NCBI GenBank assembly: GCA_900540405.1
Contig: UQFW01000004.1
Coordinates: forward strand, 1-45,981
Length of the DNA stretch: 45,981 nucleotides
Reading direction: 5' to 3'
Source of the DNA: Candidatus Avelusimicrobium faecicola
GTDB lineage: Bacteria > Elusimicrobiota > Elusimicrobia > Elusimicrobiales > Elusimicrobiaceae
The translations under genes were made by a program, and so were the position numbers. The notes below the pieces were generated by a model that saw nothing but the letters and a program-made list of their open reading frames with translations, was not told where the DNA came from and ran no database searches. This document shows, piece after piece, positions 15,124 through 23,304 of this stretch (the stretch's first letter is position 1; the number at the start of each line of letters is the position of its first letter).

Positions 15124-16359
15124 ATGGAAGATACGAAAAAGATATTCGCTAAAATAGACTCTTACAAGGATTTTGTGGTGGACGTGCAGACCAAAATGAT
15201 TGCCTGCCCGGCCGTTTCTCCGCACGCCGGAGGCGACGGCGAAACCGCCAAGGCGGAATATTTACTGGCCTTGCTGAAAACCATGAAATTTGACGAAGTT
15301 TTTGTCATCAACGCCAAAGACCCCAAGTCTAAAACCGGGGTGCGCCCCAACATTGTGGCCAAATACTACGGCCAAAACAAACAGAAAACCTTGTGGGTAA
15401 TGGCCCACATGGATATTGTGCCCCCCGGGGATTTGAAATTGTGGAAAACGGACCCGTTTAAGGCCGTTGTAAAGGGGGATAAAATTTACGGGCGCGGCTC
15501 CGAAGACAACCAACAAGGTTTGGTGTCCGGCCTGCTTACCGTAAAAGCGTTTATGGATTTGGGCATCCGCCCGCCGGTCAACTATGCGCTTTTGTTAAAC
15601 GCGGATGAAGAAATCGGAAGCACTTACGGCATTGTGGATATTTTGAAACGCCACGGCAAAACTTTTTCCAAAGAGGATTCTTTCTTAGTGCCGGACGGCG
15701 GCAACCCGCAAGGGACTATGGTGGAAATTGCCGAAAAAAATATGCTGTGGGTAAAATTTACCGTACAGGGCAAGCAAACGCACGCTTCTATGCCTAAAGC
15801 GGGTATCAACGCCAACCGCGTGGCTTCCCATTTAATTGTACGGTTGGAAGAGCTTACCAAAATTTTCAACAAGAAAAATACCTTGTTCGCACCGGAATCT
15901 GCCAGCACCTTTGAGCCGACCAAACGCGAAGCCAACGTGCCCAACGTAAACACCATTCCCGGTACGGACGTGTTTTACTTGGATTGCCGCGTTCTGCCCT
16001 GCTATAATAACGAAGACGTATTAAAAGAAATTACCCGCATTGTAAAAGGGGTGGAAAAACAATTTAAGGTAAAAGTGAAAATTGAGCTGGAACAATGCGA
16101 ATCCTCCAAACCGACGGATAAAAAAGCGCCGTTGGTGGGGGCGGTAATTAAAGCGGCCAAAGCCGTCTATAAAAACCAACCCAAAGCCATGGGCGTGGGC
16201 GGCGGCACGGTGGCGGCGTATTTGCGCAATAAAGGGTACAGCGCGGTGGTGTTTTCCAAGCTGGACGATATGGCCCACCAACCCAACGAATACAGCAGCA
16301 TTAAAAACACGTTGGGGGATGCCAAAGTATTTGCGTTGGTAGCGCTGGAGCTGAAATAA
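15124..16359 (+). CDS. M20 family dipeptidase or metal-dependent hydrolase
   Basis: A 411-residue cytoplasmic two-zinc peptidase (no signal peptide). All catalytic parts are visible: MAHMDIVPPGD (His ligand and Asp), GRGSEDNQQG (bridging Asp), NADEEIGS (catalytic Glu and Glu ligand), VPDGG (Asp ligand), KQTHASMP at the dimerisation lid, and the last His in DMAHQPNE. It resembles PepV/Sapep-type dipeptidases more than DapE in its VPPGD and ADEEIG motifs. GCGAGG lies before the ATG. A pseudopilin gene starts immediately after its stop codon (TAA then ATG). Confidence 0.88.
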   Translation: MEDTKKIFAKIDSYKDFVVDVQTKMIACPAVSPHAGGDGETAKAEYLLALLKTMKFDEVFVINAKDPKSKTGVRPNIVAKYYGQNKQKTLWVMAHMDIVPPGDLKLWKTDPFKAVVKGDKIYGRGSEDNQQGLVSGLLTVKAFMDLGIRPPVNYALLLNADEEIGSTYGIVDILKRHGKTFSKEDSFLVPDGGNPQGTMVEIAEKNMLWVKFTVQGKQTHASMPKAGINANRVASHLIVRLEELTKIFNKKNTLFAPESASTFEPTKREANVPNVNTIPGTDVFYLDCRVLPCYNNEDVLKEITRIVKGVEKQFKVKVKIELEQCESSKPTDKKAPLVGAVIKAAKAVYKNQPKAMGVGGGTVAAYLRNKGYSAVVFSKLDDMAHQPNEYSSIKNTLGDAKVFALVALELK

Positions 16360-16779
16360 ATGCTTACAAAAGGTTTTACCAAATTGGAAGTTTTAATTAC
16401 GGTATTGGTGTTTGCTTTCTTGCTGGGCTGTACGGTGCCGCGTGTTATGCACCTGGTACACAAAGCCAAAGAAGGCAGCACCAAGCACCGTTTGGTTAAA
16501 ATGCGCAGTGCTATTGCCGCTTATTACGGGGAACACCAGGGCACTTATCCGACGGATGATTTATCCTGCCTGGTGCCTAAATATATTGAAGGTATCCCCA
16601 TGGTGACTATCCCCGGGTTCCGGCCCTCGCACCATGTAAGTACGGGCTCTTATGAACAGGCGTTTACCAACCAAGGCGGTTGGGCCTATGTAAACGACCC
16701 GACCGACCCGCGCTACGGTGACGTATTTGTAAATACTAATAAAGAAGACAGCTACGGCACCGCCTGGAACTTGCATTAA
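16360..16779 (+). CDS. GspG-like pseudopilin (type II secretion/type IV pilus type)
   Basis: A 139-residue protein with a type III signal: leader MLTKG, cut before F, then FTKLEVLITVLVFAFLLG with Glu at mature position 5. Position 3-4 of the mature protein is normally TL or TLIE; the Lys in FTKLE is unusual. The globular part has the GspG pattern (KMRSAIAAYYGEHQGTYPTD, then GGWAYVNDPTDPRYGDVFVN). Pseudopilins build the secretion pseudopilus. The start abuts the peptidase stop with no spacer, and the processing enzyme follows at 16843. Confidence 0.88.
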   Translation: MLTKGFTKLEVLITVLVFAFLLGCTVPRVMHLVHKAKEGSTKHRLVKMRSAIAAYYGEHQGTYPTDDLSCLVPKYIEGIPMVTIPGFRPSHHVSTGSYEQAFTNQGGWAYVNDPTDPRYGDVFVNTNKEDSYGTAWNLH

Positions 16780-16782
16780 TTT

Positions 16783-16817
16783 TGCCCCCGACCGTTTCGG
16801 CGGCCGGGGGTTTTTTA
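16783..16817 (+). terminator. Terminator after the pseudopilin gene
   Basis: CCCCCG/CGGGGG stem extended inward, followed by TTTTTT, just past the stop codon. The next gene has its own ribosome site after it. Confidence 0.8.
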
Positions 16818-16842
16818 TGTATATATATACAAGAGAGTGATT

Positions 16843-17655
16843 ATGGATACTTTAATTTTGGTGTTTGCCGCCCTGTTCGGGCTGGTAATAGGCAGTTTTT
16901 TGAACGTGTGTATTTACCGTATTCCAAACGGTAAATCCATTGTGTGGCCGCCGTCGTTCTGCCCCAAATGCGGCGCGCGTATTAAGCCGTATGATAACAT
17001 CCCGGTATTAAGCTATATTTTTCTGTTAGGCAAATGCCGCAAATGTAAAGCGCCTATCAGCATGCAGTATCCGCTGGTGGAGTTTTTTACCGGTGCGCTG
17101 ACCACGCTTTTTGTGTGGCATTACGGGCTGACCCCGTGGACGTTTGTGGTGTTGGCGGCGGCGTACGCGCTGATTATCTTATCGGTTATTGATATGGAAC
17201 TGATGATTATTCCGGACCGCTTTTCATTGGGGTTAATTGTATGGGGCCTGTTATTTGCCTGGTGCAACCCGTATTTTGAGGGCGTCTGGTGGCAGAAAGA
17301 GCTGTATAGCTTGCTAGGCGCAAGTGTGGGGTTCTTTGGCGTACTGGCTATTGCGCTGATTGGCACTTGGCTGTTTAAGAAAGAAGCCATGGGCGGCGGC
17401 GACGTAAAATTAATGGGCGGCGTAGGCGCGTTAATCGGTTGGCAAGGGGTAATTACCACGGTTATTTTTGCCTCTTTTATCGGGCTCGTCTATTCTATTT
17501 TCCTGATGATTTTTAAGGGGAAGAAAGGCGGCGATGCCATTCCGTTCGGCCCGTTTTTAAGTATGGGCGCGCTTATCAACCTGTTTGTATTGGTAAAATT
17601 TACGGATTTATCGTCCGGGGCCGATTGGCTGATACAAAAACTCTTGTCTATGTAG
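16843..17655 (+). CDS. Prepilin peptidase and N-methyltransferase (A24, PilD/GspO type)
   Basis: A 270-residue polytopic membrane enzyme that cuts the leader of type IV prepilins and pseudopilins and methylates the new N-terminus. The N-terminal GSFLNVCIYRIPNGKS is followed by two CxxC pairs, FCPKCG and CRKC, of the methylase zinc loop. The two catalytic Asp are in VIDMELMIIPDR and GGGDVKLMGG. About seven membrane segments are seen. I start at ATG 16843 with AGAGAG at the right distance; an in-frame GTG at 16837 would overlap that site. Its natural substrate is encoded just upstream. Confidence 0.93.
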   Translation: MDTLILVFAALFGLVIGSFLNVCIYRIPNGKSIVWPPSFCPKCGARIKPYDNIPVLSYIFLLGKCRKCKAPISMQYPLVEFFTGALTTLFVWHYGLTPWTFVVLAAAYALIILSVIDMELMIIPDRFSLGLIVWGLLFAWCNPYFEGVWWQKELYSLLGASVGFFGVLAIALIGTWLFKKEAMGGGDVKLMGGVGALIGWQGVITTVIFASFIGLVYSIFLMIFKGKKGGDAIPFGPFLSMGALINLFVLVKFTDLSSGADWLIQKLLSM

Positions 17656-17667
17656 TTTTTGCAATTT

Positions 17668-17706
17668 CAAAAAAATCCCGAAGTTTATTTACTTCGGGAT
17701 TTTTCC
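17668..17706. terminator. Bidirectional terminator
   Basis: AATCCCGAAGT/ACTTCGGGATT stem with an A run before and a TTTTT run after, between convergent genes. Confidence 0.85.
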
Positions 17707-17719
17707 TTTCTAAATAGAT

Positions 17720-18949
17720 TTAAGCGCAAACATTAGCGGTATTAGCGGCAGTTGTTTTTTGGCGAACCCATAACGCGCATACGCCGGAGCCAATAGCGCA
17801 AAGCACCAATACAAGCCCGGTGGTAAAAAGCATATTCCCCATACCCACCAACGGGGAAACAATACTGCCGAACAGGAATCCGCACGCCCCCAATAAGGCC
17901 GAGCCGGTACCGGCCTGTTGGCGCACGCTATCCATGGCTAAGGTGGTGGCGGCGGTTAAGGAAAGCCCCATCATAAATAATAAGGCAAACAGCAACCCTT
18001 CAAACAGCCAAATGTTGGCCCCGCCCAATAAGGCGCCCCATACCAATACACTGCCTATGAACATACCCGCGCAACTGGTTAAGACGCAGTTTTCCTGCCG
18101 CTTGAATTTAACGGACAGACCGGCCCCAACGCCGATAGCCACCGCATTTATCCCAAAAAATAAGCTAAAGGCCAGTGGGCTAAAGCCGTAATGCTGTTGG
18201 ATGATAAACGGCGAGGCGGCAATATACGCAAACAAAACGCCCAGCGCGCAGGACATTTGCAGCGTGTAGCCCATAAAGGTTTTGTTGGTGCAGACGCCCT
18301 TAAATAAAGAGAAAGTTTTAAGGAGCGGGGTGCGGGAGCGTTTGGCGTGGGATAAAGATTCGTTAAAATGAATACACGCGCCTAACAGAATAATGCCCAG
18401 TACAAACAGTACCGCAAACACGCCGCGCCAATCGGTCCATTTTAATACGGCGCCGCCAATGATGGGGGCCGATACCGGGGCAATCCCGTTAATGGCGCCG
18501 ACAATCGCCAACGCTTTGGCCAGGCTCGCGCCCTTAAATTTATCGGTGGCGATAGAGCGGGAAATAACAATTCCGCCCGCCGCCGCGCAACCTTGCACAA
18601 AGCGCAACAGGACAAAAAACCAAATGCCCGGCGCCCAAATGCACCCCAACGTGGCCCCTAAAAAGAGCCATAAAGAAATCAGGAGCGGCAAGCGGCGGCC
18701 GTACTTATCACTAAGCGGGCCGAACAGGATTTGCCCCGCGGCTAGGCCCAACATGGAAAAAGTCAGCCCCAACTGCACTTGCGGGGTGCTGGCATTAAAA
18801 AATGCCGTCATAGCCGGTAGGCTGGGCAAATACATATCCGTCACAAACGGGCCGAAGGCGGTTAGCATGCCCAAAAATACAAATAAAAAAAAGGCCGAAT
18901 TGCGCCTTTTTGTGGAGTGTCCCTGCCAGGTTTTTTTGGTATTTCTCAT
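17720..18949 (-). CDS. MFS multidrug exporter, Bcr/CflA family
   Basis: A 409-residue transporter with about 12 membrane segments. The Bcr/CflA signature is clear: FGPFVTDMYLPSLPAM in the first segment, QILFGPLSDKYGRRLPL after the second, and RFVQGCAAAGGIVISRSI in the fourth. The family exports drugs or small metabolites by proton antiport. I choose the ATG at 18949 (MRNTKK) over the in-frame ATG at 18979: a -10-like GATACT with a TTTGAA -35 at 17 bases lies between the two and would place the RNA start only a few bases before 18949. Monocistronic. Confidence 0.9.
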   Translation of the reverse strand: MRNTKKTWQGHSTKRRNSAFFLFVFLGMLTAFGPFVTDMYLPSLPAMTAFFNASTPQVQLGLTFSMLGLAAGQILFGPLSDKYGRRLPLLISLWLFLGATLGCIWAPGIWFFVLLRFVQGCAAAGGIVISRSIATDKFKGASLAKALAIVGAINGIAPVSAPIIGGAVLKWTDWRGVFAVLFVLGIILLGACIHFNESLSHAKRSRTPLLKTFSLFKGVCTNKTFMGYTLQMSCALGVLFAYIAASPFIIQQHYGFSPLAFSLFFGINAVAIGVGAGLSVKFKRQENCVLTSCAGMFIGSVLVWGALLGGANIWLFEGLLFALLFMMGLSLTAATTLAMDSVRQQAGTGSALLGACGFLFGSIVSPLVGMGNMLFTTGLVLVLCAIGSGVCALWVRQKTTAANTANVCA

Positions 18950-19114
18950 ACCTAAATATAGTATCTTTTTTGGGAGCAAATTTTCAAATTTCCGTCTATT
19001 GTAAAAAAGGGGGAAAAAGGTTATTTTGATGTCCGGCGGCGCGTATAATTGGTAAAATATAAATAGGTCACGCGTGAAGTCACATCACGCAAATTCAAAA
19101 CCGAAGGAAAAACT

Positions 19115-21826
19115 ATGTTGCCTAAAGCTTATGAGCCGCAAGAAGTAGAAAAAAAACTTGCCGATAAATGGCAAAATGCCAAATTGTTCGCCGCCAAGGC
19201 GGATAAAACCAAAAAACCGTTTGTTATTGTAATTCCGCCGCCCAATATCACGGGCGCTTTACACATGGGGCACGCCTCTACCAATACCTTACAAGATGTT
19301 TTAATCCGTGCCCACCGTATGTTTGGGGAAGATGCCTACTGGGTGCCGGGTACGGACCACGGCGGTATTGCCACCCAAAACGTCATTGAAAAGAAACTTT
19401 CCAAAGAAGAACATAAATCCCGCCACGACCTCGGCCGCGAAGCCTTTGTGCAAACCGTTTGGCAATGGTATAACGAATGTGGCAACGCTATTTTTAACCA
19501 ATTCCGCAAAATGGGTTGGGCGTTGGACCTTTCCGATATCCGCTTTACCATGGATGAAAAGCGCGCCAAAGCCGTTTACGAATGTTTCCGCCAATGGTGG
19601 GAAAAGAAATACATTTACCGCGGTAAACGCTTAATCAACTGGTGCGTGCGGTGTTCTACGGCGCTTTCCGATATTGAAGTGGAACACGAGCAACACGCCG
19701 GTAAATTGTGGTATTTGCGCTATAAAGGGGAAGACGGCTCCGACGGTGTAGTTATTGCCACCACCCGCCCGGAAACCATTTATGCCGATGCCGCTATTGC
19801 CGTAAACCCGAAGGACGAGCGCTACAAAAATTTAGTGGGCAAAAAAGTAATTATTCCGTTGGCTAACCGCGCCATTCCCGTAATTGCAGACGAAGCCGTG
19901 GAAATGGAATTTGGTACCGGCGCCCTTAAAATTACCCCGGCGCACGACGCTACCGACTACGAAGTCGGCCAACGCCACAACCTGCCTATTATGACGGTGA
20001 TTAACGATAAAGGCAAAATGGTCAACTGCCCGGAAAAATACTTGGGCATGGACCGCGAACTCTGCCGCAAAGAAACCGTGAAAGATTTGGATGCCGCCGG
20101 CTTGTTGGTAAAAGAAGAAAAATACAATAATGCGGTTTCCACCTGCTACCGTTGCCACAACCCCATTGAGCCGTTTATGAGCGAACAATGGTTTGTAAAA
20201 ATGGATAAATTGGCCCAGCCCGCTATTGAAGCGGCGGAATCCGGCGCTTTGCAATTCCACCCGGCCAACTGGAAAAATCCGTTTTTGAACTGGCTGAAAA
20301 ACATTCAAGATTGGTGCATTTCCCGCCAAATTTGGTGGGGGCACCGTATCCCGGTGTGGTATTGCCGCCAGTGCAGTGCAAACGGCTTAACTTTTGCCAC
20401 GGATAAACAAGGCCACGAACAACTGACGAAAGTGTCCTTTGAAGACGGCGCCCAACCGATTGTATCGTTCGGCAAGCCGGAAAAATGCCCCCATTGCGGC
20501 GGGCATGATTTGGTGCAAGACCCGGATGTGTTGGATACCTGGTTTTCTTCCGCGTTGTGGCCCATGTCTGTTTTCGGCTGGCCGGAAAAAACGCCCGAAA
20601 TGGAACATTTCTATCCTACCAGCGTGATGGTGACCGGGTACGAAATTTTGTACCTGTGGGTGGCGCGTATGGTAATGACCGGGCTGGAATTTACCGGCAA
20701 ATTGCCGTTCAAAGATGTTTACCTTAACGGCATTATCCGCGATAAAAGCGGCAAAAAAATGTCCAAATCGTTGGGCAACGTCATTGACCCCTTGGATATG
20801 ACCGCCAAATACGGTACGGATGCGGTGCGGTTCTCCCTACTCATGCAGGCCGTGCCCAGTAAAGATATTCCGTATTCCGAAGACAGCATTACGGGCGCGC
20901 GGAACTTCTGCAATAAAATTTACAATGCTTCCCGCTTTATCTTAATGAATATGGAAGGCATTAAGGGGCCGCTGGCTATGCCCGAAAAAGTGACGGAACT
21001 GGCCGACCAATGGATTTTGGACCGCTATGCTAATGCCATTAAAACGGCGCGCGAGGGCATTGAACATTATAACTTAGCCCAAACCGCCAACACCTTGTAC
21101 CACTTTTTGTGGGGCGATTTTTGCGATTGGTATATTGAACTGGCCAAACAGCGCTTCCAAACGCAGGAAAAAGAACACGTTATGGCGCTGTGCGTAAACA
21201 TTTTGTACGGCACCTTAAAAGCGCTTCATCCGTTAATCCCGTTTATTACGGAAGAAATTGCCGCTTCGTTGCGCCCGTATGTAAACGAAACGGAAGAATT
21301 TTTGCTCAACCAGGCGTATCCGCAGTTTAACGCCGCGTGGGTAAACGAAGACGCCGTGCGTAAAATGAACGTGTTGCAGGGTGTCACGCGGGCCATCCGC
21401 ACCATCCGCTCCCAATTCAACGTGCCGCCTGCCTTAAAAATTACCACGGTGCTTTCCGGCAACACGCAGGAAGAACTGGCGGTATTAAAAGCCTATGAAG
21501 GCTACATTACTTTAATGGCTAAAATTGACAACCTGCAAATCGGCGTAAATATGCCTAAACCCAAACAAACGGCTACCGCTATGTTTGAGGGAATTGCTAT
21601 TTATGTGCCGCTTACGGGGTTGATTGATTTTGATAAAGAACGCAAACGCCTGGAAAAAGATTTGGCCCTTGCTAAAGCCAATATCGCTTCCCGCCAAGCG
21701 CGTTTAGCGCAGGAAAACTTTATCAAGCACGCGCCCAAAGAGCAAGTGGAAAAAACGCGCGAAGAATTAGCCGCCGCCCAACAGGCGCTCGCCCAAGTGA
21801 CGGCCTCTTTAGAGGATTTGGCCTAA
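19115..21826 (+). CDS. valS: Valyl-tRNA synthetase
   Basis: A 903-residue class I synthetase, the normal bacterial length. PPPNITGALHMGHA carries the HIGH motif (residues 50-53). KMSKS sits near 548-552. Zinc-type Cys pairs are visible (CVRC near 175, CYRC with CRQC, and CPHC near 455). The C-terminal coiled coil (about 835-900, DKERKRLEKDLALAKANI) is the tRNA-binding arm. The editing domain (ATTRPETIYADAAIAVNP) is intact. GAAGGA lies before the ATG. A palindromic GTCACGCGTGA/TCACATCACGC stretch occurs in the leader (about 19067-19090), but no T-box was found. The stop overlaps the next start by one base. Confidence 0.97.
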   Translation: MLPKAYEPQEVEKKLADKWQNAKLFAAKADKTKKPFVIVIPPPNITGALHMGHASTNTLQDVLIRAHRMFGEDAYWVPGTDHGGIATQNVIEKKLSKEEHKSRHDLGREAFVQTVWQWYNECGNAIFNQFRKMGWALDLSDIRFTMDEKRAKAVYECFRQWWEKKYIYRGKRLINWCVRCSTALSDIEVEHEQHAGKLWYLRYKGEDGSDGVVIATTRPETIYADAAIAVNPKDERYKNLVGKKVIIPLANRAIPVIADEAVEMEFGTGALKITPAHDATDYEVGQRHNLPIMTVINDKGKMVNCPEKYLGMDRELCRKETVKDLDAAGLLVKEEKYNNAVSTCYRCHNPIEPFMSEQWFVKMDKLAQPAIEAAESGALQFHPANWKNPFLNWLKNIQDWCISRQIWWGHRIPVWYCRQCSANGLTFATDKQGHEQLTKVSFEDGAQPIVSFGKPEKCPHCGGHDLVQDPDVLDTWFSSALWPMSVFGWPEKTPEMEHFYPTSVMVTGYEILYLWVARMVMTGLEFTGKLPFKDVYLNGIIRDKSGKKMSKSLGNVIDPLDMTAKYGTDAVRFSLLMQAVPSKDIPYSEDSITGARNFCNKIYNASRFILMNMEGIKGPLAMPEKVTELADQWILDRYANAIKTAREGIEHYNLAQTANTLYHFLWGDFCDWYIELAKQRFQTQEKEHVMALCVNILYGTLKALHPLIPFITEEIAASLRPYVNETEEFLLNQAYPQFNAAWVNEDAVRKMNVLQGVTRAIRTIRSQFNVPPALKITTVLSGNTQEELAVLKAYEGYITLMAKIDNLQIGVNMPKPKQTATAMFEGIAIYVPLTGLIDFDKERKRLEKDLALAKANIASRQARLAQENFIKHAPKEQVEKTREELAAAQQALAQVTASLEDLA

Positions 21827-23175
21827 TGCTCCGCGCCTCTTATGTGCTGGCTGTGGTTTTATGCCTGCTGACCGCACCCGTAATGGGCGCGGCGCAGGAT
21901 TGGAAGGCCCTTACCCGCTATGATAAAAATGCGGTTAAAACCCAACTGACGGACCGCTTTGTAAAGTATGCGCAAATTGATACGCAAAGTAATCCGTCGG
22001 TGGCGTATGTGCCCAGCTCCAAGGGGCAAAAAGTATTTGCCAAACACCTGGCCAAAGAATTAAAAAAATACGGGGCCCAACATGTAAAAGTGAGCGAAAA
22101 TTCCCTCGTGACGGCGGATATTGCGGCCACGTCCAAAAATCCGGCTCCGGCGGTGGCTTTTTTGGCCCATTTGGATACCGCCCCGGAAATTTCCGCCCAT
22201 GCGGTCAAACCGCGCGTAATTAAACATTATGACGGCAAAGACATTGTACTGGATGCCGCCCGCCAATTAACGCTAAATTCCTATACGGCCCCCAAATTAA
22301 CGGCGGCCCACGGGCACGACTTAATTGTGGCGAACGGCGGGACTTCGCTGGGGGCGGACGATAAGGCGGGGATTGCCGTTATTATGACGTTGGTGCAATA
22401 TTTGTACGACCACCCGGAAATTGCCCACGGCCCCATAAAAATTGTATTTACGCCGGATGAATCCACCGGGGCCGGTATGGCTAAATTAAACCCGGCGGAT
22501 TTGGGCGTGCAATATGCCTATACCGTATCCGGCGGCGATACAGGCGAACTGATGACGGAAAATTTTAACGCCAAATCCTTTGTAATTACTTTTACCGGCT
22601 ATCGGGCGGTGCGCCCGGGCCTGGCGCAAAATTCCGCTTTTGCGGATAACGTGTTAATGGCGTCCGATTTCCACACCTTGCTCCCCCGCTACCAACGCCC
22701 GGAAACCACCACGGATAAACGCGGTTTTATTTATGTAAACGATATTGCCACCCAAGGCGATACCACCACTGTCCGGGGCATTATCCGTGCGTTTAGTGAC
22801 GAAGAAACCGCCCAGTTGGTTTCTACCGTGCAAAATGCGTTTAACACGGTTAAAAGTATGCACGCCCACGCCAAAGGGGCCACGCTGGCCTTCCGGGATG
22901 AATATAAAAATATGAAAGCCGCTCTGCCGCCCGCTATGTTGCAACTGACCAAAACGGCCATGCAGGCGGAAGAAATCACCCCGAAAGAAGTGTCTTTGCG
23001 CGGCAGTACGGACGGCGCCGTTTTGAGTGCGGCCGGTATTCCCGCGCCGGATATTTTTGCCGGAATATATAACACGCATACCGAACTGGAATATGTGGAT
23101 GCGGACGTGATGGAATCCTCCCTGCGTACGCTTATCAGGCTGTTAACCTTGTGGGAAACACAAAAAGCATTATAA
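21826..23175 (+). CDS. Exported PepT-like protein with altered zinc site
   Basis: A 449-residue M20B (peptidase T-like) protein carrying a signal peptide (MLRASYVLAVVLCLLTAPVMGA), unlike cytoplasmic PepT. Against E. coli PepT recalled from memory, HLDTAPE keeps the first His and Asp, LGADDKAGIA keeps the bridging Asp, and IYNTHTE keeps the last His. But FTPDEEVG is FTPDESTG here (the Glu ligand is Ser, the catalytic Glu stays), and VDGG is VSGG (the Asp ligand is Ser). The lid His of VHPG is Arg (VRPG). So one ligand of each zinc seems lost and the protein may be inactive or changed in metal use. The start overlaps the valS stop by one base. Confidence 0.82.
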   Translation: MLRASYVLAVVLCLLTAPVMGAAQDWKALTRYDKNAVKTQLTDRFVKYAQIDTQSNPSVAYVPSSKGQKVFAKHLAKELKKYGAQHVKVSENSLVTADIAATSKNPAPAVAFLAHLDTAPEISAHAVKPRVIKHYDGKDIVLDAARQLTLNSYTAPKLTAAHGHDLIVANGGTSLGADDKAGIAVIMTLVQYLYDHPEIAHGPIKIVFTPDESTGAGMAKLNPADLGVQYAYTVSGGDTGELMTENFNAKSFVITFTGYRAVRPGLAQNSAFADNVLMASDFHTLLPRYQRPETTTDKRGFIYVNDIATQGDTTTVRGIIRAFSDEETAQLVSTVQNAFNTVKSMHAHAKGATLAFRDEYKNMKAALPPAMLQLTKTAMQAEEITPKEVSLRGSTDGAVLSAAGIPAPDIFAGIYNTHTELEYVDADVMESSLRTLIRLLTLWETQKAL

Positions 23176-23180
23176 TTCAG

Positions 23181-23208
23181 CCCCGCTTTCAGGCGGGGTT
23201 CTTTTTTT
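23181..23208 (+). terminator. Terminator after the first PepT-like gene
   Basis: CCCCGC/GCGGGG stem with loop TTTCAG, then a long T run. Confidence 0.8.
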
Positions 23209-23213
23209 GATAA

Positions 23214-23240
23214 AAGGCCCATTTTATAATGGGCCTTTTG
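23214..23240 (+). terminator. Second hairpin in the same spacer
   Basis: AAAAGGCCCAT/ATGGGCCTTTT stem with a short loop, directly after the first terminator. Confidence 0.65.
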
Positions 23241-23304
23241 GCCCTTGCGTTTGTTTGTATTTTTTAATTAGAATAATAGAAACCTTTTATGTATAGGAGA
23301 TGCA

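Noticed and set aside
19050..19114. T-box riboswitch before valS
   Set aside because: The leader is too short, and neither the T-box consensus nor a specifier loop is visible.
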